Positions 43,192 to 52,453 of a stretch of DNA of 64,000 nucleotides are shown here, in pieces. Within the stretch, counting starts at the first letter, position 1, and each line of letters begins with the position of its first letter. Below the pieces are notes generated by a model, which had not been told where the DNA came from, ran no database searches, and worked only from the letters and a program-made list of their open reading frames with translations. Source of the DNA: Acidobacteriaceae bacterium (GTDB taxonomy: Bacteria > Acidobacteriota > Terriglobia > Terriglobales > Acidobacteriaceae); contig PLBY01000131.1 in the NCBI GenBank assembly GCA_003134655.1, forward strand, positions 45,441-109,440, read 5' to 3'. The position numbers were made by a program, and so were the translations under genes.

Positions 43192-43533
43192 TCACTTGTG
43201 ATCCATTCCCTCCATCCCCTCCATGGACGGCTTGGCTTTCTTGGTGCCAAAGTGGACTTCGTTTGCGATGAGCTTGGCGCCCGAAACATCTGCATGAATT
43301 ACAACCTTGTCGCCAACCTTCAGATCCTTCAAGGTGGCCGGTGAACCGCTTTTTTCAAACTTGGTCTTGTCACTCACCTCTACGGTTACGGATTTTTGGG
43401 CCGTGGTTTCAACCGTAATGGAACTATCGGAAATACTCGTGACGGTGCCCATGACATGCTTTTCTTTTCCATGGGCAAGCGCCATTACGGAGAATGCGAG
43501 CAACAATGTAGCGACTGCGGCCTGGCGTTTCAT
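43192..43533 (-). CDS. Small periplasmic protein with DUF5666-like fold
   Basis: The 113-residue protein has GAGGAG before its ATG, a signal peptide (AAVATLLLAFSVMALAHG), and a beta-rich domain (GTVTSISDSSITVETTAQKS, FEKSGSPATLKDLKVGDKVV) like DUF5666/OB-fold periplasmic proteins. It ends with SMEGMEGMDHK, a Met/His tail suited to Cu(I). It is the last gene of the oxidase operon, 11 bases after the cytochrome c gene. A periplasmic copper carrier is inferred. Confidence 0.78.
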   Translation of the reverse strand: MKRQAAVATLLLAFSVMALAHGKEKHVMGTVTSISDSSITVETTAQKSVTVEVSDKTKFEKSGSPATLKDLKVGDKVVIHADVSGAKLIANEVHFGTKKAKPSMEGMEGMDHK

Positions 43534-43544
43534 AGTTTCTCCTC

Positions 43545-44156
43545 TCAGTGTTTTTGGCGTGATGGTTTAACTGCATGATTGCTGGGTTGGTCTTCATTTA
43601 AGAACTGCTCTTCCTCTTGTTCCTCCGATCGTTCTGCAGGGCTCTTCGGATTGAACTGTTCCATTTCTTTCATTTCTTGCGTGTTCATCTGAGGCAGGTG
43701 GCGGATGAAGAGAACCAGTCTCCAGCTGTCGTTATCTTTATCCGGGCCGCCCCAAGCGGGCATTCCCGTGAGCCGGATGCCGTTGTGGATGATGTAATAC
43801 AGCTGTCCATCCGTGAGGCTCTGTGTTTCGGACTGGCGCATGTCCGGCGCTTTCGGATAAAGGTTCTGTCCGATCTCAGTTTTCCCGCTGCCGTCATTGC
43901 CGTGGCATATGGCGCAATGGTCGGCGAAGTGGGCGCGCGCCTCGCGAAGAACTTCGGTGGTCGGGGCAAACGGGTTCTTCGCTTCCCGTTCCGACGCCGG
44001 GATTGATAGCTTGCGTGCCGTCTTTGCGACATACGCCTCCATCGCCGACGGGTTATCGCGTGCGCTGAAGCCGCGCCGGATCGTCACCCATCCGAACGCG
44101 GCGGCTCCCGCGATGCCCGCCACAACAATCGATAGGAGAAGAGTACGTTTTCTCAT
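43545..44156 (-). CDS. Membrane-anchored class I cytochrome c
   Basis: The ATG at 44156 is preceded by AGGAGAGG (203 residues). The N-terminal helix (TLLLSIVVAGIAGAAAFGWV) is uncleaved or a signal anchor. One haem-c site is present, HCAICHGNDGSG, with LTGMPAWGG supplying the axial Met. A charged Glu/Gln-rich tail follows. It lies 4 bases after the TolC-like gene and could take electrons from or give them to the multicopper oxidase encoded upstream. The acidic tail may be a docking surface. Confidence 0.88.
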   Translation of the reverse strand: MRKRTLLLSIVVAGIAGAAAFGWVTIRRGFSARDNPSAMEAYVAKTARKLSIPASEREAKNPFAPTTEVLREARAHFADHCAICHGNDGSGKTEIGQNLYPKAPDMRQSETQSLTDGQLYYIIHNGIRLTGMPAWGGPDKDNDSWRLVLFIRHLPQMNTQEMKEMEQFNPKSPAERSEEQEEEQFLNEDQPSNHAVKPSRQKH

Positions 44157-44160
44157 GCGC

Positions 44161-45582
44161 TTACCTCTCCTGCGGGCTCGCGCCCATTTGGAACGGGATG
44201 TTGACCTCACGCACCGGTTGGTCGATTCCGCCTGGCTGCGAAGGAGCTTCGAGCCCGTCCGTGAGCAAGTAGGACTGAAGGGAGACTGAACTCGTGGCGA
44301 AGTTCTCTAGCGCACTGATGTAGGAGACTTCTAGCTGCATCAGGGTTCTCTGGGAGATGAGGACTTGTGGGTAGGCTGCAGCCATATCCCGATATTTTTT
44401 GGTATACATCTCATACGCTTTTTGCGCCCTGGGTATCATCTGGTTCTTGTAGCGGTCGACCGCGGTTTGCGAGAAGGTGTAGTTCTGGACAACGCTTGCC
44501 GCCCGTTCCCTCAAAACGAGCTTCACGCGCTCCACTTCGCTCCTCGCCCTCTCTGCGTCCGCCTTAGCGGTGGCAATGTTTCCCTGGTTGCGGTTAAAAA
44601 TGGGAATTCTTACGCCTACCTCGGCAAAGCCTTGCAGTCCGACAGCTGCCCCGCCAGGCTCGGACAACAACTCGCCATTCTGTTGCAGGCCACCGCGGAG
44701 TTGCAGGTCAGGAATCGGTTCCCGCTTCGCGCGTGCCAAAGCTGCTTCCGCTCGTTTGACGCCGAGTTCGGCGATTCTTACAGCCGGACTCTCGTTGACG
44801 ATCTTCTCCACCAGTTCATCCGCATTGACCGGTAGGGTGTCCTCGAGTTTTCCTTCGAGACTCATCAGAGGAAGCCGCGGATTCCCCACGACGGCGGCCA
44901 GTGCTTTCCAACCCCGCTGCTGGTTCTGTTCGGCCATGGTGACCGCGAGTTCCGCCTGCTGCGCTTCCACTTCCGATTCGAGCACGTCAGGAGCGTCCGC
45001 TTGCCCGACATTCGCGAGCTGACGGGAGGTCTCGACGGCGTCCTCGGCAAGCTTGCTCAGGTTTTGCCGCAATTCCAGCGTCTGCTGGGCAGCCAGCGCT
45101 TGGATGTAGGACATCCGCACGTTTGTGACTACGCGCACTTTTTGCTCCTCGGCTTCTGTTTCTGCCTGTTTGAGCTCCTGGTCAAAAATCTTTCGGTTCA
45201 GACCCAGCTTTCCACCCAGCACGATGTCCTGCTGAATGAAAAACCCTTGCTCGCCCCCGTGAAACGACCCGCCTCGGATCTGTTCGCCCTGGTAGCCGAT
45301 GGTTGGGTTCGGGTACAGTCCCGACTGCTTCTTCCTGCCTTCCGCCGCCTGGATGTTGGCGGCCGATTGCCGGAACGTCGGGTTGTTCTGTAAGGCCATC
45401 CGTTGCAGTTCTTCGAGCGTGATCGTCTTCTGCTCGGAAGCCGGAGTCTGCGCTCGGCCCGGCAAGGCGACCAGGAACAAAGCCCAGGAAAAGCGGAGTA
45501 CGAATCGGGTTACGCAACGGAGTGGTGACACTGTTTCAACCCTCACTTCCATAAACTTCACCGGCGCAGTCAGGTTATTCAT
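44161..45582 (-). CDS. TolC-family outer-membrane protein (CzcC/CusC-like, third)
   Basis: The 473-residue frame starts at 45582, overlapping the oxidase stop by eight bases (ATGAATAA). An ATG at 45552 would place the signal peptide (FVLRFSWALFLVALPGRA) nearer the start. The two OEP halves are evident: ITLEELQRMALQNNPTFRQS and ELVEKIVNESPAVRIAELGV, with coiled-coil stretches after each. It is not close to the other two CusC proteins and has no RND partner next to it. It may serve an efflux pump elsewhere or help to secrete the oxidase products. Confidence 0.87.
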   Translation of the reverse strand: MNNLTAPVKFMEVRVETVSPLRCVTRFVLRFSWALFLVALPGRAQTPASEQKTITLEELQRMALQNNPTFRQSAANIQAAEGRKKQSGLYPNPTIGYQGEQIRGGSFHGGEQGFFIQQDIVLGGKLGLNRKIFDQELKQAETEAEEQKVRVVTNVRMSYIQALAAQQTLELRQNLSKLAEDAVETSRQLANVGQADAPDVLESEVEAQQAELAVTMAEQNQQRGWKALAAVVGNPRLPLMSLEGKLEDTLPVNADELVEKIVNESPAVRIAELGVKRAEAALARAKREPIPDLQLRGGLQQNGELLSEPGGAAVGLQGFAEVGVRIPIFNRNQGNIATAKADAERARSEVERVKLVLRERAASVVQNYTFSQTAVDRYKNQMIPRAQKAYEMYTKKYRDMAAAYPQVLISQRTLMQLEVSYISALENFATSSVSLQSYLLTDGLEAPSQPGGIDQPVREVNIPFQMGASPQER

Positions 45583-47050
45583 GTTTGTGCTCCATCCCCG
45601 GCATGTCCATCTTCATTGGCTTATTGCCTTCCTGCTTTTTTCGAAGCTCCATGATGTGGTCGTACTTGTCTGGAGGCAGCACGCGCACGAACGTCATCAT
45701 TCCCGCCATGAAGCCGCTCCAGCCGGGACGTAGGCCAAAGTTTTCGGGTTTCTCGACCATTTGATCCATCGCCATTGCCGGGCCTTCCATGAGGGCGTCC
45801 TGCGGAAAGCCCGGCACAGAGTTCGCATCTTTGCTGACGTCAGGTTGTGCCATCTGCATGCCCGGCATTCCCTCGTGCGGCGTCTGACCCTCGCCTTTTA
45901 GTGGGGAATTCGAGATGGTCTGTTCCGCTGTCGAACCCACGCCCATCCCCCGTCCTAAGCTTGGCCCGTTTTCATCTGATGTGGCACTTCCTTGCCGGAG
46001 TATGCCCATGCCTTCTTCCATTCCCTCACCAGTCGGCATTCCCGGTCGCCGTGACATGGGTCCGACTGTGGACGACATCTGGTTCATCATGTGGTGGGGA
46101 AGGTGACAATGGAGCATCCAGTCGCCCGGATTGGTCGCCACAAACTCGATATCCCGAGCTTGCGCCACTCCTACCAGCACCGTATTTCCAGGGCCCCACG
46201 TGGATTGCGGTTGTCGTCCTCCTTCCGTGCCGGTGACGACAAAAGTGTGGCCATGAAGATGAATGGGGTGGTGGTCCATTCCGAGGTTGATGAGGCGAAC
46301 CCGGACTCGATCCCCGTGACGGACGATGAGCGGTGTGGTTGCCGGTCCAGCCTTGCCGTTAAAGGTGAGCCAGTTGAACTCCATGTTCATGGAGTTCGGC
46401 ACCTTGATGTTCGACAAGATGGCGTATTCCTGCATAATGATTGCGAAGTCTTTATCGGCCCGCGGCTTGTATGGCTCCTTGGGATGCATGATGAACGCGC
46501 CGATCATGCCCATCATTTCCTGCATCGCCATGTGCGAGTGGTAGAAATAAGTGCCTTCCTGGTGGAGCGTGAATTCATAGACAAAGCGACCACCGGGAGG
46601 GATCGGATCCTGACTCGAACCAGGCGCACCGTCCATCTCGTTCGGGATTTCGAAGCCATGCCAATGCATGGATGTCGCTTCTGGGAGGTGATTGTCCACG
46701 ATGATCCGAACGCGATCACCCTGGTTCACTTGAATCGTTGGCCCTGGAGCGCTGCCGTTGTAACCCCAGAGGTCAACAACACGCCCCGGAAAAATCTCCT
46801 GTTTAACTGGCTCGGCGATCAGATGGAATTCCTTTACGTTTCCGTCCATGCGCCAGGGAAGCTGGGGCACGTCCGAGGTCTCGACAGGCAGGGGAGAGGC
46901 GTGTCCGCGCTCTGGTTGCTTCTTGCCGTTCATTTTCGTTTCCTGCATCCCATGAGACATGTCCATCTCCTGGGCTGAGAGAACTCTCGCGGAAGCCATT
47001 GCGCCGGCTCCGGCGAGAATATTTCGCAAAAAACCACGTCTACTGCTCAT
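45575..47050 (-). CDS. Tat-exported multicopper oxidase (CopA/McoA-like)
   Basis: The ATG at 47050 gives 491 residues with a twin-arginine signal (SSRRGFLRNILAGAGAMASA). The copper ligands are visible: MHWHGFE, YFYHSHM, HHPIHLHGH, and HCHLPHHMMNQM for the type 1 and type 2/3 centres. A Met/Gly-rich C-terminal section (about 330-450) and a last MDMPGMEHKHE tail are typical of periplasmic cuprous oxidases. It converts toxic Cu(I) to Cu(II) using oxygen. It is the first of a four-gene operon (oxidase, TolC-like, cytochrome c, DUF5666-like). Confidence 0.93.
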   Translation of the reverse strand: MSSRRGFLRNILAGAGAMASARVLSAQEMDMSHGMQETKMNGKKQPERGHASPLPVETSDVPQLPWRMDGNVKEFHLIAEPVKQEIFPGRVVDLWGYNGSAPGPTIQVNQGDRVRIIVDNHLPEATSMHWHGFEIPNEMDGAPGSSQDPIPPGGRFVYEFTLHQEGTYFYHSHMAMQEMMGMIGAFIMHPKEPYKPRADKDFAIIMQEYAILSNIKVPNSMNMEFNWLTFNGKAGPATTPLIVRHGDRVRVRLINLGMDHHPIHLHGHTFVVTGTEGGRQPQSTWGPGNTVLVGVAQARDIEFVATNPGDWMLHCHLPHHMMNQMSSTVGPMSRRPGMPTGEGMEEGMGILRQGSATSDENGPSLGRGMGVGSTAEQTISNSPLKGEGQTPHEGMPGMQMAQPDVSKDANSVPGFPQDALMEGPAMAMDQMVEKPENFGLRPGWSGFMAGMMTFVRVLPPDKYDHIMELRKKQEGNKPMKMDMPGMEHKHE

Positions 47051-47166
47051 GTTTCCCCCTTCATGAAGAATCAATGGAAATAGGACTTCAAGCGCAGTGT
47101 GTCGTCACACACCAATCCCAAACAGAGATCTGCGCTGAAGAAGCGAAGTTTCCGGGCAAGAACTCA

Positions 47167-47604
47167 CTAGGTACGAAGAGAAACCAGAATGGGCTCGAAA
47201 CTATTGATTCTTGGAGGGGAATGGGGAGGCGAGAATCGTTCACTCACGATCGGTGCCAGCAAAGAACTGGTCGATGACTTGGCCGCGTCAACTTGCGAAG
47301 CCGCGCGATCATCGGAGAAAACTCGCAAAGGTTCTTGGAGAGCCCGAACCTGACAGTCCCTACAGTCGGGGGGCTGTAGCGAGGATCGCCCTGCGCTGTT
47401 TAGGGATTCGGGACAATCCGCCCGATGTTGTTGAACGTGGGTGTGATGATGGGTGGAAGAAAATCTCGTCACCGTTTCGTGGTGATGCTCCGCACTTTGT
47501 TTGCCGGCGCACCAACAGCATGCTTCGCAGACAGAAGCCACGGCTGTATTGGCGCCAAGAAGCACCATTAGGAGAACAATCGCCGCTAGTCTGCGATGCG
47601 TCAC
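47167..47604 (-). CDS. Small secreted His/Cys-rich protein
   Basis: The frame starts with GTG at 47604 (145 residues) with GGGAG about 13 bases upstream. A signal helix (LAAIVLLMVLLGANTAVA) is followed by CEACCWCAGK, EHHHETV, THHHTHVQQH and CRDCQ, then a low-complexity C-terminus ending LVSLRT. Such metal-ligand density suggests copper or zinc binding in the periplasm. It lies 116 bases upstream of the multicopper oxidase in the same direction, like the small Cys-rich proteins before the two cusC genes, but without their LCTF end. Confidence 0.65.
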   Translation of the reverse strand: MTHRRLAAIVLLMVLLGANTAVASVCEACCWCAGKQSAEHHHETVTRFSSTHHHTHVQQHRADCPESLNSAGRSSLQPPDCRDCQVRALQEPLRVFSDDRAASQVDAAKSSTSSLLAPIVSERFSPPHSPPRINSFEPILVSLRT

Positions 47605-47666
47605 AATTTTGACGATACTCCCGGGCGTAATCTTTACGCAACCAGGGATTTTGATCTTCCAAGCAT

Positions 47667-47700
47667 CACTCGGACCTTGACCTAAAGCAAGCGTGCAGTG
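47667..47700. promoter_or_regulatory. Symmetric element upstream of oxidase cluster
   Basis: CACT-N5-CTTG-N8-CAAG-N5-AGTG is symmetric over 34 bases, between the His/Cys-rich gene (leftwards) and the P-type ATPase remnant (rightwards). The spacing resembles an operator for a dimeric metal sensor. Only eight of 13 positions per arm are symmetric, so the evidence is modest. Confidence 0.3.
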
Positions 47701-47726
47701 ACCCGTGACTTACACTGAGAGCGGGA

Positions 47727-49143
47727 GTGCTGCTAGTGATCCTGCTGACGGCTTTGTCGGCAGTTTCCTTCCTCACAGGCGACGCGCACGCCGGTTCTGT
47801 GATTGCGGGTATGGTGGCGCTGAGTGTGGGACTTCGCTTCTGGCAGGAAGCCCGTGCGGACGCCGCTGCGCAGAGGCTGAAGGCCATGATCCATGTGACC
47901 GCTACCGTCGTTCGGGACGGCGCAGCGAGGGAAATACCACTCCGGGACTTGGTGCCCGGTGACATCATCAAGCTGGCCGCCGGCGATATGATTCCAGGCG
48001 ACGTGCGGCTGCTGTCTTCGAAAGACCTCTTCGTGAGCCAAGGCAGCCTCACCGGTGAGTCGCTCCCGGTCGAGAAGTTCCACGACCACGAAACTAAAGA
48101 GGAGATCTCACCCACTGAACTCAAGAACACATGCTTCATGGGGACGAGCGTCGAGAGCGGCACGTCGACGGCAGCCGTGGTCACGACGGGGGTACAAAAC
48201 TGCTTGGGAAGTATGGCCCGCTCGATAATCGGGGAACGGACGCAGACCAGCTTTGACCAGGGCCTCAACCGTTTTACTTGGCTAATGATGCAGTTTATGG
48301 CCGTGATGGTGCCTCTGGTTTTCCTCATCAACGGTTTCACCAAGCACGATTGGAAGGGGGCCTTCTTCTTCGCACTGGCAGTGGCCGTAGGCCTCACTCC
48401 TGAGATGCTGCCTACGATCGTCTCCGTCTGCCTCTCCAAGGGCGCACTCGCCATGAGCCGCAAGAGGGTGATCGTCAAGCGGCTCAACTCAATCCAGAAC
48501 TTCGGGGCGATGGACGTGCGGTGCACCGACAAGACGGGTACGCTCACTGAGGACCGCGTCGTCCTCATCCGGCATTGGAACGTCGCTGGGCGTGAAACCG
48601 ATGCCGTGCTCCTGGACGGGTACCTGATCAGCTACTTCCAGACGGACCTCAAAAACCTGCTCGACCGGGCGATTCTGGATCGTCCCGACTTCCACGGGAA
48701 GGCGGTTGTCGAGAAGTATAAGAAGCTGGATGAGATCCCGTTCGACTTCACTCGACGCATGATGTCGGTCTTAGGGGAGAACGCCGAAGGTAAAGCCATC
48801 CTCCTTACCAAAGGGGCCCCGGAAGAGGTCTTCCTCCGCTGCTCACATTTTGAACTCGACGGCAAGTTGTCCGCAATGGACCCGGATCTGATGGTCGGAC
48901 TGAAGCAGAAGTATGACAGCCTCAGCGACGACGGCTTCCGCGTGCTGGCAGTAGCAACAAAGGAACTGCCCGGGAAGCAAATTTGCGCCCAGAATGACGA
49001 GCGCGAACTCGTACTCCGAGGGTACGTCGCGTTCCTGGATCCGCCCAAGGACACCGCGGCCCGCGCCCTTCCGGCTCTGCACAAGCATGGCGTGGCTGTA
49101 AAAATCCTCACAGGGGATAACCGCCTTATCAGCCGCAAGGTGC
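47727..49143 (+). pseudogene. mgtA: Truncated MgtA-type (P3B) Mg2+ ATPase
   Basis: The frame begins mid-protein (LLVILLTALSAVSFLTGDAH) and holds DLVPGDIIKLAAGDMIPGD, SQGSLTGESLPVEK, VGLTPEMLPTIVSVCLSKGA, the phosphorylation motif CTDKTGTLTE, and LLTKGAPEEVFLRC. It stops being homologous just after ILTGDNRLISRKV. About 100 N-terminal and 350 C-terminal residues, including the last helices, are missing, so it cannot work as a pump. It runs directly into a VIT-family fragment. Confidence 0.82.
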
Positions 49144-49446
49144 CCGCGACGAATCGGCATCTCCGAGACTTTCCGTGCGCGTCCGATTCAGGCAGCATTG
49201 GCATCCGCTGGCAGCTTCGCTGTTGGGGCAGCCATGCCTCTGTTGGTCGCTGCCATGGCCCCGATGGCGGGTTTGATCCCTCTTGTCTCTGGAACATCAC
49301 TGGCGTTCCTCGCCCTTCTAGGCGGGTTGGCTGCACGCGCGGGCGGAGCAGGAGTGACGGTGGGAGCAATACGAGTCACGTTCTGGGGTGCACTGGCCAT
49401 GGCGCCGACCGCAGGCGTCGGGGCGCTGTTCGGAACAGTTGCGTGA
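49144..49446 (+). pseudogene. C-terminal fragment of a VIT/CCC1-family metal transporter
   Basis: In the frame starting at 49144 the sequence reads GISETFRARPIQAALASAGS, FAVGAAMPLLVAAMAPMAGL, and TVGAIRVTFWGALAMAPTAG then VGALFG to the stop at 49446. This is the membrane C-terminus of VIT1/CCC1-type Fe(II)/Mn(II) transporters. No start or N-terminal half is present. It joins the MgtA fragment within about 15 bases and in another frame, marking a deletion junction. Confidence 0.78.
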
Positions 49447-49586
49447 GCGGGGTCAACCGGAGGCCGGCCGCAGGCTTTTCCAAGACCTAGGCGGAATTTG
49501 CCGATGACGAGTACGATCACCAATCCGAGAAAGCGCCACAAGGGCCGGCAAGCGCTTCGGAATTCCACGTGCTAGGATCCGCGTGT

Positions 49587-50870
49587 ATGCACCGACTTTC
49601 CAATCGTCACCTGCTAGAGTTTTCCGGCGTGTGTCTTGCCATCTGCTTGGTGGCAGTTCCCCACTACTTTGGACATGCCGGTCAGTTTACAGGCAAAGGC
49701 GTAGAACAAGCTTTCCACTTGAGTGCTGCCGCCATAGCCATTGCGCTTGTTTCCTTAGGGTTCCTGAAGAAATACCTGTCGCTCAGGGATGTCATTCAAA
49801 TCTTGATCATCTGCGTGGGGCTGTGTTCGGTAAGCATAAGCCATTACGTGGTAAGTCCTGAGAATGTCCGATTGCACGAGGTATTACAGCGCGCCTACTA
49901 CCTTCCAATTGTTCTCGCAGCACTCTGGTACGGTTCACCGGGGGGACTCATGACGGCCGGTTTGGGTGCCATTTTATACGTTCCCCATATCCTTGCTGTA
50001 TGGGGATCTCAACCGAATTACCAATTCGATCAATATTGGGAAGTCGCTCTCTTCTTTGTGTTCGGCGGCCTGACCGGAGTCCTTTCTGATCGCCAAAGAA
50101 AGCAACAAACAGAGTTGCAAGAGGCCGCGGACCGGCTAAGCAAGGCTCATGCCGAACTGCAGAAGTCATTCGAGAGCTTGCGTCGCGCCGAGCGGCTGTC
50201 TGCGGTCGGAACTCTTTCCGCCGCGTTGGCACATGGAATCCGAAGCCCATTAAGCGCCATGGACGGCGCCATCGAAATCCTCTCGCGTCCACATCTGAGT
50301 ACTGAACGTCGCGGCGAGTTCACGGAGGTAATCAAACGTGAGATTGCACGCCTGAATAGTCTCTTGTATCAGTTCCTGGAGTTCGCTCAACCGCGACCGC
50401 CGGTACGCCAGCGCACAGATATTCAAGATCTTGCGAGCGATGTCTGCAAACTCATTTCTGAATTGGCAACGATCAGACGAATCAACCTCATTCGTCCGGA
50501 AACGGAGGGGACGTTTCCGAAGATAGATGCGGACCCCGATCAAATAAAAGAAGTTATGCTGAACCTAGTTATGAATGCCTGTGAGGCAATGCCTGATGGA
50601 GGGACAGTCGAAATGTTCCTTGAGAGTAAGCCGGACCAAATCACTGTCACGATCCGTGATCAAGGTATTGGAGTCAGTGAACAAGATCTTCAGCGTATCT
50701 TCGATCCCTTCTACACAACAAGAAACGACGGTACAGGCCTCGGTCTGTCGATTGCACAACGCATCATGGAGCAACACGGCGGCCGGATCGAAGTAGAGCG
50801 TAATCCGGAGCGCGGCATGACGTTTGCACTAGTTTTCCCCCGAGAACATCATGCGACTTCAGCCGTTTAA
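49587..50870 (+). CDS. Membrane sensor histidine kinase
   Basis: The 427-residue protein has an N-terminal block of six or so helices (FSGVCLAICLVAVPHYFGH through YWEVALFFVFGGLTGVL), a coiled-coil linker (QQTELQEAADRLSKAHAELQ), the phosphoacceptor box ALAHGIRSPLSAMDG (HGIRSPL replaces the common HEIRNPL) and an ATPase domain with NLVMNACEAM (N box), DQGIGVSEQDL (G1) and GTGLGLSIAQRI (G2). It is followed after ten bases by its likely partner, a sigma-54 activator. The membrane block could sense a lipid or redox cue. The signal is unknown. Confidence 0.9.
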   Translation: MHRLSNRHLLEFSGVCLAICLVAVPHYFGHAGQFTGKGVEQAFHLSAAAIAIALVSLGFLKKYLSLRDVIQILIICVGLCSVSISHYVVSPENVRLHEVLQRAYYLPIVLAALWYGSPGGLMTAGLGAILYVPHILAVWGSQPNYQFDQYWEVALFFVFGGLTGVLSDRQRKQQTELQEAADRLSKAHAELQKSFESLRRAERLSAVGTLSAALAHGIRSPLSAMDGAIEILSRPHLSTERRGEFTEVIKREIARLNSLLYQFLEFAQPRPPVRQRTDIQDLASDVCKLISELATIRRINLIRPETEGTFPKIDADPDQIKEVMLNLVMNACEAMPDGGTVEMFLESKPDQITVTIRDQGIGVSEQDLQRIFDPFYTTRNDGTGLGLSIAQRIMEQHGGRIEVERNPERGMTFALVFPREHHATSAV

Positions 50871-50880
50871 GGACAATAGT

Positions 50881-52281
50881 ATGGAACCGACCTCTATCCT
50901 AATTGTCGACGACAATGAAAGCCAACGCCAGGTCATAGCGTTCTGGCTTTCCGAAGAACATCACGAGGTAAGCACGGCATCCTCCGTGGATGCTGCCATT
51001 GAAATGCTCGCCGAAAAGGAATTCGACTTGATCCTAACGGATGTAAAGATGCCAGGATCGAGCGGCATGGAACTGCTCACCTGGTCGAAGGAACATACAC
51101 CAGAGATTCCAGCCCTCATGATGACCGCGTTTGGTTCTGTGTCTGATGCCGTCGCTGCGATGAAGATGGGTGCGTTCGACTATATACTCAAGCCTATCAC
51201 CGAAGATGCCCTCAAGCTCATCGTCAATAAAGCTCTCGAACACACCAGGTTGGTAAGTGAGAACCGCACCTTGCGTGCTTATGCGGAAAGATCTTCACGA
51301 TTCACGAATCTCATTGGTCACTCGAAGAAAATGAAGGAGCTCTTCGAACTCGCGGCGCAGGTGGCCCCGCGAGACTCAACGGTCCTGATACTGGGCGAGT
51401 CGGGGACCGGCAAGGAGCTTCTGGCTAAGGCTATCCATCTAAACAGCGGCCGTAGCACTGCTTCCTTCGTTGTTGTCAACTGTGGCGCCATTCCAGAAAC
51501 CCTTATAGAGTCTGAATTGTTCGGACACAAGAAGGGATCGTTCACTGGTGCTCAAGCGGATCGAATTGGAAAGTTTGAAGCAGCGAATCACGGAACGGTG
51601 TTTCTCGACGAGATTGGCGAGCTATCCCCGGCACTTCAGGTTCGCCTCTTGCGAGTCGTTCAAGAGCGTGAAATTCAAAAGATCGGACAAACTGATCCTT
51701 TGAAAATCGATGTGCGCTTAATTGCAGCTACGAACCGCGATCTGAACACAATGTTGGAAGACAGATCGTTCCGGGAGGATCTTTACTATCGCTTGAGCGT
51801 AATTCAGCTTCGAATTCCTCCTTTGCGGGACCGTCGGGACGATATTCCTCTATTGGCGGAACACTTTGTCGCACAATTCTGCAAGCGCTACCGATTGCCG
51901 CGCCGTTTGACGCCTTCGGCTGTCGATGTCCTGACTGAATATAATTGGCCGGGAAATGTTCGTGAACTAGAGAATGTGATCGAAAGCGCCGTCGTGTTGA
52001 GCAAGAGCGAACAGATAACCCCAGGTTTCTTCCCCGAGAATGTCCGACAAGAACACGTCCGGGTTTCTCAAATTCATCTCCAGATACCCGATGATGGAAT
52101 CAGTCTTGACGGCGTGGAAAGAGAATTGATTCTCAAAGCTCTAGAGAAGTGCCAATGGAACCAGACACGTGCCGCCCGCTTCTTGAACATCACTCGCAAG
52201 ACTCTACTCTACCGCATCGAGAAATTTGGGCTTTGTCAACCCTCGCACCTCAAGCATGAGGAACTGACCGAAGAAGGCTAG
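50881..52281 (+). CDS. NtrC-family sigma-54-dependent response regulator
   Basis: The ATG at 50881 has AAGGA upstream (466 residues). Domains in order are: receiver (ILIVDDNE, phospho-Asp in LILTDVKMPG, Lys in YILKPI), AAA+ (Walker A GESGTGKE, the sigma-54 loop as GSFTGA rather than GAFTGA, Walker B VFLDEIGEL, and arginine finger region FREDLYYRL), and a Fis-like helix-turn-helix (NQTRAARFLNITRKTLLYRI). It activates sigma-54 promoters when phosphorylated by the kinase just upstream. Two tandem symmetric sites and a -24/-12 element follow within 460 bases. Confidence 0.93.
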   Translation: MEPTSILIVDDNESQRQVIAFWLSEEHHEVSTASSVDAAIEMLAEKEFDLILTDVKMPGSSGMELLTWSKEHTPEIPALMMTAFGSVSDAVAAMKMGAFDYILKPITEDALKLIVNKALEHTRLVSENRTLRAYAERSSRFTNLIGHSKKMKELFELAAQVAPRDSTVLILGESGTGKELLAKAIHLNSGRSTASFVVVNCGAIPETLIESELFGHKKGSFTGAQADRIGKFEAANHGTVFLDEIGELSPALQVRLLRVVQEREIQKIGQTDPLKIDVRLIAATNRDLNTMLEDRSFREDLYYRLSVIQLRIPPLRDRRDDIPLLAEHFVAQFCKRYRLPRRLTPSAVDVLTEYNWPGNVRELENVIESAVVLSKSEQITPGFFPENVRQEHVRVSQIHLQIPDDGISLDGVERELILKALEKCQWNQTRAARFLNITRKTLLYRIEKFGLCQPSHLKHEELTEEG

Positions 52282-52415
52282 AAGCCTGCCAGCTGCACGC
52301 GTTACGGTGAAGCCACAGAATAAAACATCTAAACGGGAAGCGCGTCCCCAAGAACGGACAATCCGTTACGTTCAGTACGGAATACGAGCGCACTCGGCGT
52401 TCGTGTAGCTCCAAC

Positions 52416-52453
52416 TGCCTGATTTGGGGCAGTCTGTTGCCTTATTTGAGGCA
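52416..52453. promoter_or_regulatory. Two tandem symmetric sites, likely activator binding sites
   Basis: TGCCTGATTTGGGGCA (52416-52431) and TGCCTTATTTGAGGCA (52438-52453) share 14 of 16 bases, have TGCC/GGCA arms, and are 22 bases apart (about two helical turns). This arrangement suits a dimeric NtrC-type activator binding one face of the DNA. They lie 135 bases past the activator gene and about 270 bases upstream of a sigma-54-like element. Confidence 0.6.

Noticed and set aside
46091..46978. 295-codon plus-strand frame
   Set aside because: Antisense to the multicopper oxidase with all copper ligands in place.
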